Made by a program: the position numbers and the translations under genes. A DNA stretch of 64,000 nucleotides from Cristatella mucedo (taxonomy: Eukaryota > Bryozoa > Phylactolaemata > Cristatellidae), in NCBI GenBank assembly GCA_009760855.2, contig WPIO01000017.1:4806001-4870000 (forward strand), read 5' to 3'. How positions within the stretch are numbered: position 1 is the first letter of the stretch; each line of letters opens with the position of its first letter. The notes below the pieces were generated by a model, which was not told the DNA's origin, made no database searches, and saw only the letters and a program-made list of their open reading frames with translations. Positions 34,183-46,954 of this stretch are shown one piece after another.

Positions 34183-35200
34183 GTATCTCCGTCTGTAACT
34201 CCACAAAGTCATGAAGACCATGTGGGTGTTACGCAGGAGAGTTTTGTATAGCGCACTCACAGCCTAAGCGGCTTTCGGTACGCATTCGGTAGCCAACAGA
34301 CTTCATCTCACGCAACAAAGAGAAAGTGGGAAGCATTGCAGAGTCAGGAGAGCAGTTGAGGTAGTGAGTAGCATAGAAGTAGCAGCTCAGGGCCGCCAAA
34401 AAAGATGTGCCACAGTCGGCAGTTGGAGAGTAGTTGTCGTTGCGTAAGAATTGTGGAAGCGAGTTCCACAGTCTAGGACCTGGAGAGCTAAAGCTTCTGT
34501 CGCCAACTGTCCTTAAGCGGAGGAATGGGACAGCTAATTTATTGTCCACACAGGACCTCGGGGCACGAACAGGCTGAAACTGATGCAGCAGTTCAGCTAG
34601 GTATGAAGGAGCCAAGCCGTGGCCGGCCTCGTGGGTCAGCGTAAGAACTTTGCTCTGTATCCTTTGCTCAACCGGCAACCATCCTAGCTCTGAAAGTGGT
34701 ATCCTATTCCATGGGCCTTAATTACTTTTCCCAGAGGTTGTGTATACATGGAGAACAGCAAGGGACTGAGTACAGACCCTTGAGGGACTCCACAGGTGAC
34801 CCTTCTCATGTCTGAGACCTGACCCCCACACGACAGGGATTGAACGCGATCAGACAAGTATGATTTAAACCATGCCAGTGCTTCGTCTGCCAGACCGATC
34901 GTTGTTCTCAATCGTTCAAGCAGAACTTCGTGATCAATGGTGTCGAAGGCAGCAGACAGATCTAGCAGAGCTAGGGCAGTGACATTCCCGTCGTCGTTAC
35001 CACGTAGAATGTCATTGTTAACACGGAGGAGAGCAGTTTCAGTAGAGTGCTGCCTCTTGAACCCTGATTGAAATGTTTCTGACATTCCATTATTTTCAAT
35101 ATGTTCAACTAGCTGCTTAGCAACAATTTTGGCATAGAGGCCGCAAGCTTCTCCGTCGTCTCTTCTGCCGTCGCACATCCCATTGAGCCTAAGTTTTACT
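34183..35200 (-). mobile_element. LINE-B copy, inverted relative to 30.5 kb, with an internal deletion
   Basis: The minus-strand frame 35,232-34,684 reads [40 protein letters not shown] and VTCGVPQGSVLSPLLFSMYT to GIGYHF. It then jumps directly to LPVEQRIQSKVLTLTHEAGH in the next frame, missing about 185 codons present in the 30.5-kb copy. The 3' end is intact. Confidence 0.75.
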
Positions 35201-35239
35201 GAAAAGGTCGGCCACTGGTATAGGCCGAACACTCGACTC

Positions 35240-36520
35240 AGCCGCTTGTCGCCATCGCTCCATAGTCGTTCTATGGGGGGTTCAAATCAGGCGACTGGTT
35301 GGGCCACTGCTTCAGCCCCTTACATAGACTCGTTAAACAAGTTCGTCACTTGCCTATTTTTTCATGCTTAGGGTCGTCATCTTGCTGCCAAATGTAAGGA
35401 CCCCCAAGCAAAGTAAATAAGCTTTGAAATTCAACTTGTGCGACCAACAATAACGACGCTGCTGCTCAAAGCGAAACGGTTGTGGCTGCAACTGTAGCAG
35501 AAGTCTCGTCATCATAGACCATACACACGTCTGATAACACCCTGAAGGCTACTTGAGCAGCATTAGCTAATAGCTGGGCGTAAAAGCGACAGGCTCGTAG
35601 GTAAAAGCTACGCACCAACGTGGCTTCGTGGAGAGCCGATACTTTCCCGCGATTGACGGTACACGCTGAATGATTGCTAAAGCCTGACTTGTCTTATGCT
35701 GCCAAGCCCAACCCACGACCGGTGTGCCTCAATCTCCCTGAGACTTGTGGGTCAGCCATCCGAGCGTGGAACTCGTAATCCGAAAAAATATTAGCATGGA
35801 AATCTTACATGCACGCACACGCAATCACTTGGGGCCCACAGATCGACGGTTAACCTGAGAGTGAGTGAGAGAGTGACACTTTGTTTCGCCTTGGCTTCTC
35901 CGATGAGTAGTGAATATCGCCGCTTTATAATCTGACGAAAATAAGTCACCATGAAAATCCGGAGGAACATAATCCCTATATTCGCGTGATGTACTGCGTG
36001 CAACAAACATTTTGCAGCGCCCAATAGGGTTTGATAGCACGCATCCACGATTTTAGTACCGGGCATTAGACCGTGCGATGGAAGCCTGCCTACACCTTTG
36101 TCATTCAATATATGCCGATACAGTTCACTAGTTTGCACCTCGTTTGGTTCCATGCGTGTTACAATGTCTGGGCATAATCTTGCTCAACGTGCCCCGGTAT
36201 TTTTCTTCTACCGTCGGAGCTCACTGGAATTGGGCTCATCAGTGGTGCTCTCCGGCGGTTGATGTCGTGTTACGCCACCCTAAAGTCAACAAGATCACTG
36301 CTTCCCACTTCAGTAGAAGCAGTGTGGAGCCATTTGTTGGGCTCATTGCCCCCCCCCCTGCTCCCCCCCCCCTGTTGGGGGGCAGTGACCTGTGCCGATA
36401 CCTTCTCCTAAGCCACTCGACGGTCACCCACAATGAAATCGTTTGATATTTCCACTCAATGAGCAACTGCAGAGTTCGTGTCGAATAGACGCTACAGTTG
36501 TGCCCTATAAATTTTCATTA
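35240..36520. other. no gene recognised
   Basis: Unique-looking sequence with short frames only and C/G homopolymer runs at 36,350-36,380. No repeat family of the window was seen. Confidence 0.4.
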
Positions 36521-36550
36521 ATTGCAGGTCTTGCCCCTGCATGAAAACTG

Positions 36551-36703
36551 CTGCGGCGAAAGCAGCTGCGGCGAAAGCAGCTGCGGCGAAAGCAGCTGCG
36601 GCGAAAGCAGCTGCGGCGAAAGCAGCTGCGGCGAAAGCAGCTGCGGCGAAAGCAGCTGCGGCGAAAGCAGCTGCGGCGAAAGCAGCTGCGGCGAAAGCAG
36701 CTG
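36551..36703. repeat. 15-bp minisatellite, about 10 identical units
   Basis: The unit CTGCGGCGAAAGCAG repeats without a mismatch for about 150 bp. All three plus-strand frames are open: AAKAA, CGESS and the shifted frame. An acceptor-like CATTAATTGCAG ends at 36,528 and a donor-like CAA|GTAAAT lies at 36,719, so the block could be an exon coding an Ala/Lys repeat as in histone H1 tails. Confidence 0.8.
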
Positions 36704-36787
36704 CTGCCTCGAGCTACAAGTAAATCTCCTCAATCCACTCCTGCGAAGCACGGCGACCCGGTCTTTTTTGGCAGCTGGCCCAAAAAT

Positions 36788-37414
36788 CTAGCCGCCAGCG
36801 GGACTCTTTTGTCTTCGTCGATTGGCAGCAGGCAGAGCAATCGGTTGCGAAAGAAAATAAGCAAGCTCTCGCTGCTGCTTGCCGTTACCATCGTTACTGC
36901 ACCCGGGCTTGTTTTCATTCGCCACTGGAGCCTCATTCCAAACTGATTCCTCGGTGACGTAGACCTGCGTGAGAGAGACCGATGGTGAACATTTTGGCTG
37001 CCGCCGGCCACAGCTGTGGCTGTAGGATTGACGAAAGGTCGCTGCTGCAGCTGCAGCGACCGCGCAGCGATCTTATGCTGACGTGCGTAGCGAAGCTTTG
37101 CATAGCTGGCAGCTAGGAACGGCAGCAGTTTAACTGGTTGCCGCCTGGGTTGCACGTCAGTACGACGTAATGAATGTAGTCCTGATTTTTACATAGCTTT
37201 TAGACAAGTCAAACAGTTATTGCCCGTCTGGCAATGGCATGCTTGCATCTCCTACGCTCCGTGCCCGGTGGGACGCGGCAGGTGTGCACAGGGCACTGAC
37301 GTTAGCACCGACGTCGTTAACGCGAGTTCCTTGCTGACGAAGAAGCTCTGACATCCTGACAAAAGAAATAGCTGAAGTCCGTGCATCGAGCTGAACTTGC
37401 TCTAATGCAACCAT
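36788..37414 (-). CDS. possible small minus-strand gene, two exons
   Basis: The exon 37414-37301 starts with ATG and reads MVALEQVQLDARTSAISFVR, then a Gln/Leu-rich helix. It ends AAC|GTCAGT in phase 0. The exon 36964-36788 follows acceptor TCTCTCTCACGCAG and reads VYVTEESVWNEAPVANENKP, ending in RRRQKSPAGG and TAG. The joined product would be 96 residues, helical then basic. The function is not recognised. The donor could also be AGC|GTAGGA further on. Evidence is composition, splice sites and phase. Confidence 0.33.
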
Positions 37415-37439
37415 CGTGTGCAGAAGCTCAACGAGTAGA

Positions 37440-38050
<611 letters not shown>

Positions 38051-38954
38051 GAGCGGTTAAGAAAGATGACCGATAGTGGCAATTAACACTTTTGGCTTAT
38101 TGATATGTGACTTTACTGCCTTAGCCTTAGCTGAAAGGGATTGATAAGACCTATAATTATCTTTAAATGCCAAGCGGTGGGCAGCGTTGAGATCGAACTA
38201 TTAACCGGCCCGGGTCTCAAGCCTCTGCTTAGTACTCCTTGCTTTCTTATATGTCGGCAGTACGCCATAGGACGTCTCGGCGGCCACGGACCTGTCCTTT
38301 AATCAGCGGTGCAAACTCATCTAGCACATTGACCAGAGTCTGGTTTTAGAATAGCATCAAGGATTAAAAGTCAAGGTGGGAGGGTCAAGTAGGAGAGCGT
38401 ACTTGGCTCACACGTAATTTTGGATGCCAAAATAAGAACACGTGCAATGCAAACCAAATCCGCATTTGATGAGATGTGCAGCTAGTGGTGAAGGTAGGGG
38501 TCATTGTGGTTTAGTCACGGGAGAGAATTTGATCGAGGGAGTGACCTTGTCTATGTATAGGGGCTTGAAAATGAGCCCAAAGGCAGAACGGCTCAGACGG
38601 TGAGAATATTTTGGAATTCTGAATTGTGTGACTTATCAAAACGGATGTTGAAATAACCTAGAAAGAGAAGAGGCAGACAATTAAATGATGAATCTGGGAT
38701 TGCTGCCCGGTGGACGATACATTACCGCCATCATCGGCAATTAACCACTAGCTGGGGCAGAGAACCGGATATACAAAGGGGGCAGAGAACCGGATATACA
38801 AAAGGGGCAGAGAAGCGGAGATACAAAAGATTGTTTAGCAGGAGCCGAGAGAAACTTGAAATTGAAAGCGATGCGAGCGACAGCGGCTACTTCACCACCG
38901 GCATTTTTCAGCGCTCTCGGAGAATGAAAAAAGGCGGAAACCCCCTAGTAATAA

Positions 38955-39530
38955 GGGTAATAATACTAATACACTTGATATAGCGCCCCCAGAGAACTCA
39001 ATCTCTTTCTAGGCACTTTGCATCAGCCGCAAAGGAATCACAATCGAACGGTTAGTGGTAGAAAAAAACAAGAATAACGTGGTTAGGGGTGACATGCACA
39101 CGGTCAGCATGTATGTGTGGCTAGTGGCAGCATGCACAGTGTCAACACACATAAGCACATAAAGGTTGAATCACATGGACCCACTAAATTCCGTGATAAA
39201 TAGATGCGTTTTTAGTTCTTTTTAATGTGGACAAGTCGGGACATGTCGCGACGAAAGTCGGGAGTGAGTTCCAGGCTTTGGGAGCATACGGACTGAAGGC
39301 ACGGTCTCCTAAGGATTTGAGATTTGTACGAGGTATGGGTAAACAGTTAGATTCCAAAAAGCGGGTGGTACTATGCTTAGCCTGGTGGGAGAGTAGATCT
39401 AATAGGTAAGCTGGAGCCAGAGAATGAAGGGACCTAAAAGTGAATGACAAAACCTTAAGGTCGATGCATTGCTTGACTGTGAGCCAGTGCAGGTCGGCAA
39501 GAAGTGGTGTGATGTGATAACTGCAGCATC
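38955..39530 (-). mobile_element. LINE-A copy, 3' end only
   Basis: The conserved 3' UTR (reverse complement of TAGCGCCCCCAGAGAACTC and the GGTTAGGGGTGACATGCAC block) precedes a frame with [20 protein letters not shown]. It ends at about 39,530 where homology stops. Confidence 0.72.
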
Positions 39531-39599
39531 AGTGACAGCCGAGCAGTTCGTCCTTCGCCTCCGTAGCATCAAAAAAAGCCAAGACATTCAGCAGACATT

Positions 39600-41265
39600 C
39601 AGGCTTTGACGCAGAGCTGTAGAGCTGCCGTTTTATCAGACAGCTATCAACTTCCTTGCAGCAACGACTTTTCCTTTCACGATAGTACCTAGTATGTCTC
39701 TGCTTTGGCTGAGGAGAGCTGAGAACATGGTGCTTATTCATTTAGCTACATACGACGGCTATACCTAGCATTGCACTCCCCAAAGATACTGAAAGCAGCT
39801 GAAAACCCAGGGAGCAAAAGCTGTGCACTGTGCGGCTCTTGCAGTCAGGGTAACAGTGAGTGAAGTGGTTTGGTTGCATGTTGATTTCACACAGGTGGTC
39901 TGTTTTTTATATTTTAGACATAATGGTCGGCAGGATGCAAGAGTGCATGACCTTGGATTCGGCATAATTTCTCTTTCGGAAGACTAATTGCCGTCTGTGC
40001 CCCCCCCCCCTTCGACAGCTGTATATGTAGGAATACGTTAAGCTAGCTTATGCAAGCGCCCGATAAGCACGAGCTGGCCGCAAGGGCCGCCTTCCGCGAC
40101 GGTTTGCGCACACCAACAAGTCACCCCCAAGTTAGGCAACGAGGCCTCCGTCTGAATGCTCGCCTCACCTAATACAGGGTTTGTCAATAAGCTTCAGACC
40201 TGCGAATTTCTCGCAGCCGCGATCTCGGCCATGATGACCGTCCCTGGCCGTCCCTGGCTTAAAATAACGCATTCCGAAGGATGGAAGGAATGAATGCAAC
40301 GATCGAGGAGCCGCTCGATAAATTCTTTGTTTTGCACTAACACTAACACTGTAAAAAATTCTAGAGAATTCGACGAGTGGCTAGTTAGTGCATGCACAAT
40401 AACGGATAATAAAAACAATAAATTTGTATTTCGCCCCCAGAGAGCTAAACTCTTCCTGGGCGCTTGTATTTGCTATAAAGGAAGCTTTTAGTTTGATTAG
40501 TGCTATCAGGCACTGTTTCAGCTCGAATAAGTAAGCAAAGGACTATTCACACGAACCGAGCTAATGCTGTGAGCAACGGGTGAGCATTTAGCTCCCTTTT
40601 AAATGTCGCTAAGTCATCGCACATCGCGCTCTTTCGCCTAGCCATACGACATGCAAGCCATTTAAGCCAGACCTCTTTCCTTCGCACTCACACCTAAGGA
40701 GTTATGTCCGCCTTGTAACTTGCGAGCTCTCAAGCGCTCTCTTCCCAGCACCTTGCATATCGCGAAAAATACACACAGGGTACAAAAATAACGACCTTAA
40801 CGCAGATTATTTCCGTTTAGCAAATTATCTTATCAGAAACATGCGTTAATCTTCACTGAGCATTCAGTGAGCACTCAGCTGGGAAGGGCGAGCACCTGCA
40901 CACAGGAGTCACATGGTGCAAGCACATTTGCGAAAGAGAGGAAGGACATTGACACGCAAGCGCACGCGGCACATTATTAAACGCCGCTACATAATTCGTC
41001 ACTCCGAGACCCGTACGTGCTGATTATCATGCCTCGGGGTTTCCTCGCAGTTTCAAGTTTTTTACCACAATCGCCGTCAAAAATGACGCCATAAATGCAA
41101 GGCTTTCGAGAAGTAACATCTACGCGCTGCTTGGTTGCCGAAATGCGGCTGGCGCAACGGCTCAAAAAATATCGACTCGAACCAGAATCCGCTTCAACAT
41201 GGCCGCAATTCCAAAATGGATGAATATAAAACACAATTATACTTTGATATATACGAAGCAGTTTA
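39600..41265. other. no gene recognised apart from a LINE-like tail
   Basis: Short frames on both strands and no convincing splice pattern. Confidence 0.35.
40420..40680 (-). repeat. LINE-like 3' UTR, diverged
   Basis: CGCCCCCAGAGAGCTAAACT, then CTTCCTGGGCGCTTG and GGAAGCTTTTAGTTTGATTA parallel the LINE-A 3' UTR order but are diverged. A similar diverged tail is at 59,705-59,830. Confidence 0.4.
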
Positions 41266-41269
41266 TGCA

Positions 41270-41317
41270 TATGTGCGTGCACACGCACACGCACACACAC
41301 GCAAGTGTGTCATATAT

Positions 41318-41385
<68 letters not shown>

Positions 41386-41480
41386 GTATGTATGTATATG
41401 TATATATATATAACTTATTTATTTATATAAACAGGTACCCATGTATACGTACCTGTATATATATATAAGTGCATACATAA
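41270..41480. repeat. (CA)n then (TA)n/(TATG)n compound repeat
   Basis: Pure CA of about 50 bp (41,322-41,370) grades into TA and TATG repeats to about 41,480, next to the MITE-like element. Confidence 0.9.
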
Positions 41481-41516
41481 ACGTATACGTATATGTATGT
41501 ATACATACCTGTGCGC

Positions 41517-41625
41517 AGAGGCGGAGCCAGGTTTTTCATCTAAGGGCAAGAGGTCCAGGTGGCGGCCAATGCTCATCGTAGGGAGGAGGGGGAGATATGC
41601 CCCCTGCCCCCTGGCTCTGCCACTC
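41517..41625. mobile_element. short MITE-like element with GGCGGAGCCAGG ends
   Basis: The left end AGAGGCGGAGCCAGG and right end CCTGGCTCTGCCACT are imperfect inverted repeats about 109 bp apart, with a purine-rich middle. Such ends occur on many hAT MITEs. No clear target duplication was found. Confidence 0.5.
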
Positions 41626-42039
41626 ACCATCAGCACCCGAACTTGCATAAAGGTATATTTTGCACATAGTTCAATTGCATGTCGCTACCTAGCCGGTATT
41701 TTACCTTCTACGTGGCGGCTCTTTATCCGAGCCGCTTCCGCTTCGGTAACTTAACGTTGCCGAAGCGCGCGGTGCCCGTTCGCCTCGAGGTGCAAGTTGT
41801 ATTTTGTGCGCCTCGCCGCTTGCTTCGATAATCGATTATCAACTGGCTGCGCCTCGCCGATACAATGCGCACTAATCCTTCCGCTGCGTGTATTGCGCTC
41901 GCTATAATTTTCTTGCTCTTGCGGGCTAGCAATAGACCTCGCGCGTCCACCTGGCGGTGGCGGTCACTTTATACAAGGTATATTTTGGCCCAGGGCTTGG
42001 ATGCTTCGTCTTGAACCACCGCGGTCGTGGCCTCGAGCA

Positions 42040-42115
42040 ATGGTGCAAATGTAAAGCACTCGGATAGAGATTAAGTTCTCTTGGGTGCTGTGCAAGTGAA
42101 TTTTATATTTTCCTT
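42040..42115 (+). repeat. LINE-A-like 3' tail
   Basis: GTGCAAATGTAAAGCACTCG and GAGATTAAGTTCTCTTGGG match the LINE-A tail with changes. A further copy of the same kind lies at 43,088-43,155. Confidence 0.45.
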
Positions 42116-42119
42116 TTAT

Positions 42120-43085
42120 TCCACCAATGGTCTGCCTCAGTAGCTTACTTTTACATGCACAAGTGTAGCCGAGTTCCCGGGGTCAAAGGCTAGTTCCCGC
42201 CAAACCCCGCCATACTCCGGCCACGCTACCGCTCGCCATGCCGCTGAGCTATGGTAGCCAGGGTAAGATGAGCGGTCGTCCGGGTAAACCTCTTTCTAAT
42301 AGCGCATGCGCCAACAACAATAGGGGAACTAAACAAGTCTACAGGGAGGGTCCTAAAGAAAGTACACTATAGGCGCGCAAGACGACGAAGCAAGCGCGAA
42401 CCAACGTGTTAGTTGGGGTCAGTCGGCTTCCACAATCCTGCCGTCGTACCCACTCCGAATCTAACAGTTCGAGCGTACACCGTAAAAGATCCGGCTAGCT
42501 GAGTAACTGCTGGCTAGTCCGAGTCGACAACCACCACAGTCGTAAGCTTCCACCGCAAGACGCCAACACACGGGGGGGGGGTCACGAACACACTACACGG
42601 GGAACGCGGTATAAACAAGTCAACAACGAGCGAGCTATCCAGCTCCGCTCGGGCCTTGGGTACTCGTTCCCTTGCGTGCGTGGCAGCATCGCCGGAGCAC
42701 GCCTGCACGAATCCAGGTGCATAACTCGGCGAGACCGGGAGCCTCCAACACCACGACTTACTCGGCCAACTTCTCCTACCCATGAGCCCCGGTGACCTCT
42801 CGTCACCACACATCCGGCAATGCATAGGTCTGACCCCGGCCTAGCCGGTGACCCTCCTTACAGCCGTCTGGTCCCAGCCAACCGAACCTAGCCTGGGTAC
42901 ACAAGAGCAGCTCAAGCGAATGGGTTTAGCGAAAAGAAGTTCTGGATAGTCTTAGGGGATGGCACAAAGTTATTTTTGCTAGCGCTAATTTCATGCGCCT
43001 AGATAGAATTTTTGAGGCTTCGAATCAACGGTGCGGCGTCACGGGACACTGCACTAAGATCTGAGACCCCAATGAGTTTACTTCC
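42120..43085. other. no gene recognised
   Basis: Moderately GC-rich, with a G9 run at 42,572. A frame of 103 codons on the minus strand looks like chance. Confidence 0.35.
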
Positions 43086-43469
43086 AGTGTGGAAAGTGCC
43101 TAGAAAGAGATTTATTTCTCTTTTGGGCACTGTGCAGATCTGTTATTGTTATTGTTCAAAGAAAGGAGGCACGCCTATTTCTTAATATAATAAATATTAA
43201 TCACGGTGTATGGCGGCGGTTCAAGCCTGCTTGACAAGTCTCACGACCGTTCCCCGGATTCAACGATTAGTTTCTAAATTGCTCCATAATTACTCACTGG
43301 CCTAACTTGAGCAATCCCTGCAGTCCTGCGTCGTGCCTGCGTCTCGTCGAGCAGCCCGTCCCTTGCCGACGTCCGGAGGAGGCTTCTTTTCAAGGTCAAA
43401 TGCCTCTCGAGCATGCGGTTCAGGCATCCAGTGGGTCTGTGACATTATCAAACGGTGAAGAACACGCAC

Positions 43470-44152
43470 TTTATAATAATAATAATATACTTGATATAGC
43501 GCCCTCGGAGAGCTAGATCTCTTTCTAGGCCTTTTACATTTGATGCAAAGGAAGCACGATCGAATGATTAGTGGTAGTATGCTGAATAAGCAGCAAGAAT
43601 AAAATGGTTAGGGGTGACATGCACAGGGTCAGCATGCAAGTATGGTTAGTGGCAGCATGCACGGTGTCAGCACGCATAAGCACATAAAGGTTGAATTAAG
43701 GGGACCCCAAAAATGCTATGATAAATAAATGCGTTTTTTGCTTCTTTTTAAATGTGGACAAGTCAGGAGATGTCGTGACGCAAGTCGGTAGCGAGTTCCA
43801 GGCTTTGGGACCATACGAACTGAAGGCACGGTCTCCAAAAGATTTGAAATTTGTACGAGGTATAGGTAAACACTTAGATTGATTCAGAAAACAGGTGGTA
43901 TGATGCTTTGCCTGGTGAGGGAGTAGACCTGATAGTTAGGCTGGAGCCAGAGAATGAAGGGACCTAAAACTGAATGACAAAACCTTGAAGTCGATGCGTT
44001 GCTTGACTATAGTGCAGGTCGGCGAGCAGTGGCAACTGCCGCGCTCGCGACAGACAAGCCTAGCTGCGGAGTTTTGCACCAGCGGTAATCGCCTGATTGC
44101 CCATGCCGGTAGGCCAGCAAGCAGTGAGCTACAGAAGTCAAGACGGTTGACC
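43470..44152 (-). mobile_element. LINE-A copy, 3' end only
   Basis: The (ATT)n tail, conserved 3' UTR and a frame with [20 protein letters not shown] and [17 protein letters not shown] are present. The copy is truncated at about 44,152, where a different LINE fragment begins on the other strand. Confidence 0.72.
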
Positions 44153-44179
44153 ACTGAACCTCAGTGCTTATCTGCTAGC

Positions 44180-44660
44180 TATCTCACTTCTTCTCATCTT
44201 AGTTCACCCATTTGGGACATGGGATTTAGATTAATGCAGCTCACTTTATTCAGGGCTACTGACCGGCTACGACCTTAATCGTCTGCAATCGCTGCAAAAC
44301 ACAGCAGCTCGCCCGGTCTGTCATCGGCGGTATAACTGGCACATCGCATCCCTTTTGTCTGAACTCTACTGGGTCTCTATCAGGCACAGAATCGACTTCA
44401 AGACCCTCTGTCCAGCGTACAGGTCACTTAACTCGCTAGCACTAGTCCACCTATCCGATCTCGTTGCTCTACTGGTCACGTGCGATCGTACAGTCAGCTC
44501 TTCGGTTGCTGCCAGTCCTCTCGCCATACCTCGCACTATGCTGAACTCTGTGTGTGCTCGGGCATTCAGTCGGTATGCACCGACAGTCGAAAACTCCAGC
44601 TTCCAGCTTCCCCTACCACCTGCAATATTTTTGCACCATACATACATTTGAGTGTAAGCC
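44180..44660 (+). mobile_element. another CR1-like LINE fragment
   Basis: The frame has LYWVSIRHRIDFKTLCPAYR, SLNSLALVHLSDLVALLV and ARAFSRYAPTVENSSFQLPL, the usual 'L.WLPv..RI.fK....yk.l.....p.YL.dl' end of a CR1/Jockey RT. It differs from LINE-A and LINE-B. Confidence 0.6.
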
Positions 44661-46143
44661 AGCAGGTGCATCTGCTTCGGTCTGCTTTCCCGGCTACCGC
44701 GTGAACTCGTCTTCTACGTCGTTCGTGCGAGCTTTGCCTGCTTACCTGTGCAAGATTTAGTTCGCGTTACTAATTAGGCTGTCCCATTTACCGGCGGTCC
44801 CGAGTGTCTTCCGATTGTCGTCCTTTTCCGTGCTGGTCAAATCGTGATATCCGTACGCTGCTGCATTCTCGCACAAGCACGATGCCAACGTCCGCTTTAA
44901 TAGTTTCCATCCGGTTTCTTTGCGCCAGCTGCTTTCTCCAGTGCATCGCTGCGGCGGCTGCGGCCGCACGAGCATCTACACGTCGATCGGCACCGTCGGC
45001 GGTGGTGCCGCACTCGACACTGGCAGCGTAGCGGGGGGGGGGGGCAGCTCTATTCCTAGCCTCCTGAGCGCCGCTAATGCTCCGATAGATTAGGATGAGA
45101 ATGCGCTGCTGCTAGCTGTCGAACTACTGAGTCGTGTTAGTGGTCCGCTGATACGAGAGCGGTTTTTCTGAGAACCAGAGGAACTCTCTCGCTCGAGCCT
45201 CGGTCGGAGCTGCCGGCAGCAGTTGGGCACATGGGCTCAACTTTTTAAGGGCGACTGCACGTCTCTCTTCAGGTGCAGGTGCATGTTTGTCTGACCCACT
45301 GCTCTTTGAAGGCCGGCCAGACTGCCCAGATGCTCGGCTCCCGTACAGTTTTTTTTAGACCCAGAACGCTCGTTTTGTCCGGTTGAGCTGCTCTGTAGCC
45401 GCATTATGTTCAGTGCAGCGCCGCCGCTGCGTAGCCTGCAGCGACTTCAGCTGCGAGTTCGAGTGTAACCTTTCTTTGATCTATTCGTGGCTTACACTTA
45501 ACCATCTCCGTGGCGGGCTGGCGTCGATGGCTGCCATGTTGGCACGGTCGCACCAGCTTCAAAGTGAGCCGCTCTCGTCGCTGCTCGTGCGCGCTTCCTA
45601 AAGACAAGCTTTTGCAGCCTTAATGGAATGAATGGCGAGGAAAGAAAGCACTAGGAAACCGTCCACCGCCGGCAGCGTCGCAGCGTCGTCCGATCGGATC
45701 TGCACAATTGGCATCGCCCTTCGGCGACGCCACCCTCTAGTAGTAGCAGCCGTCGAGAATCGGCGGGTGTTTCTGTTCTCGCGAGCGCGAGCGCGTCGGC
45801 TCTAGAGTTCATTGCGAATGCTCGCCTGACGCGGCGCGAGGACAGTGCCCGGGAAGGAGACAGTCTCCTAAGTAGGCCTAAGCGATCCGCATAAAGCTCT
45901 CGCTTCGTCTATCACATCTATCCACTAACCTCAAGGAGTACTATATGAAGGCACACCCAAACTGAGTGCGTCGGACGCTCGGACGCTTGAACTAGGTCTT
46001 TCCGAGGGGCAAATATTTTGGCCGTAGCGAGCAGGAGCTTATTCCTTAGCCACATACGGCTCCGCGATTGAATTTATGGACGGCTTCCAGTCGATTCCAG
46101 GATTCAATAATTATAGAATCCATTAATTGACTTACTCGTTAAT

Positions 46144-46171
46144 CGCCGGATTTATCATAATAAATCCGGCG
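46144..46171. repeat. 12-bp perfect inverted repeat with a 4-bp loop
   Basis: CGCCGGATTTAT, CATA, then the exact reverse complement, about 270 bp left of the CAG/CTG tract. Confidence 0.8.
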
Positions 46172-46365
46172 TCTTCTATTAAGACCAACCTTGTCTCACC
46201 TCTGCATAGCTAAGCTGCTGTCGCACTTAATGCTTGCCTCTGGTACCAGCGCGCGTTCCTAGCCTCTAGATTATGTACCGCATCGTAGATTATGTAGATT
46301 ATGCACTCACTTTCGCGTACTTTTGGATGCAGACGCTTTTGCCTTGCACATCCTTGGCTGTGAGA

Positions 46366-46631
46366 CTACTCGCTTCCGCAATTCTTGAGTAGCCACTTTG
46401 CTGGCTTCTTGGCTGTCCATTTAGGCACCGCTCGCTCTTCTTCCTTTGCTGCTTCCTTTGCTGCTGCTGCTGCTTCCTTTGCTGCTGCTGCTGCTGCTGC
46501 TTCCTTTGCTGCTGCTGCTGCTGCTTCCTTTGCTGCTGCTGCTGCTGCTGCTGCTTCCTTTGCTGCTGCTGCTGCTGCTTCCTTTGCTGCTGCTGCTGCT
46601 TCCTTTGCTGCTGCTGCTGCTGCTGCTCCTT

Positions 46632-46662
<31 letters not shown>

Positions 46663-46737
46663 CTGCTGCTGCTGCTGCTGCTGCTTCCTTTGCTGCTGCT
46701 GCTGCTTCCTTTGCTGCTGCTGCTGCTGCTGCTTCCT

Positions 46738-46813
<76 letters not shown>

Positions 46814-46842
46814 TCTTCCTCCTCCGCTGACATTGCACTCAC
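46366..46842 (-). CDS. ORF over an interrupted CAG repeat: polyGln, polySer, polyAla in one frame
   Basis: One 158-codon frame starts MSAMSAEEEEEQQ and runs through polyGln with RK interruptions. It shifts at two irregular units into polySer and then polyAla with KEA units, and ends KEEERAVPKWTAKKPAKW plus a short tail. Two other frames are also open for about 140-180 codons, so openness alone is weak evidence. The acidic start and the Lys/Trp tail outside the repeat make a real exon possible. No splice partners were identified. Confidence 0.3.
46442..46812. repeat. interrupted CTG/CAG repeat of about 370 bp
   Basis: Runs of 4-24 CTG units are separated by CTTCCTTTG or similar interruptions at intervals. 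The longest pure run is at the right end (about 46,740-46,810). Confidence 0.9.
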
Positions 46843-46954
46843 TCACTCAATCATCTCACGCAATGTTTCCTACTTTAGCTGGGGTTGCTAGCTAGGATAA
46901 CTGGGTGTGAGTGGAGAGCCGCTTCGACCGCTAGCGCGCGAAGCGCCAGACTTA

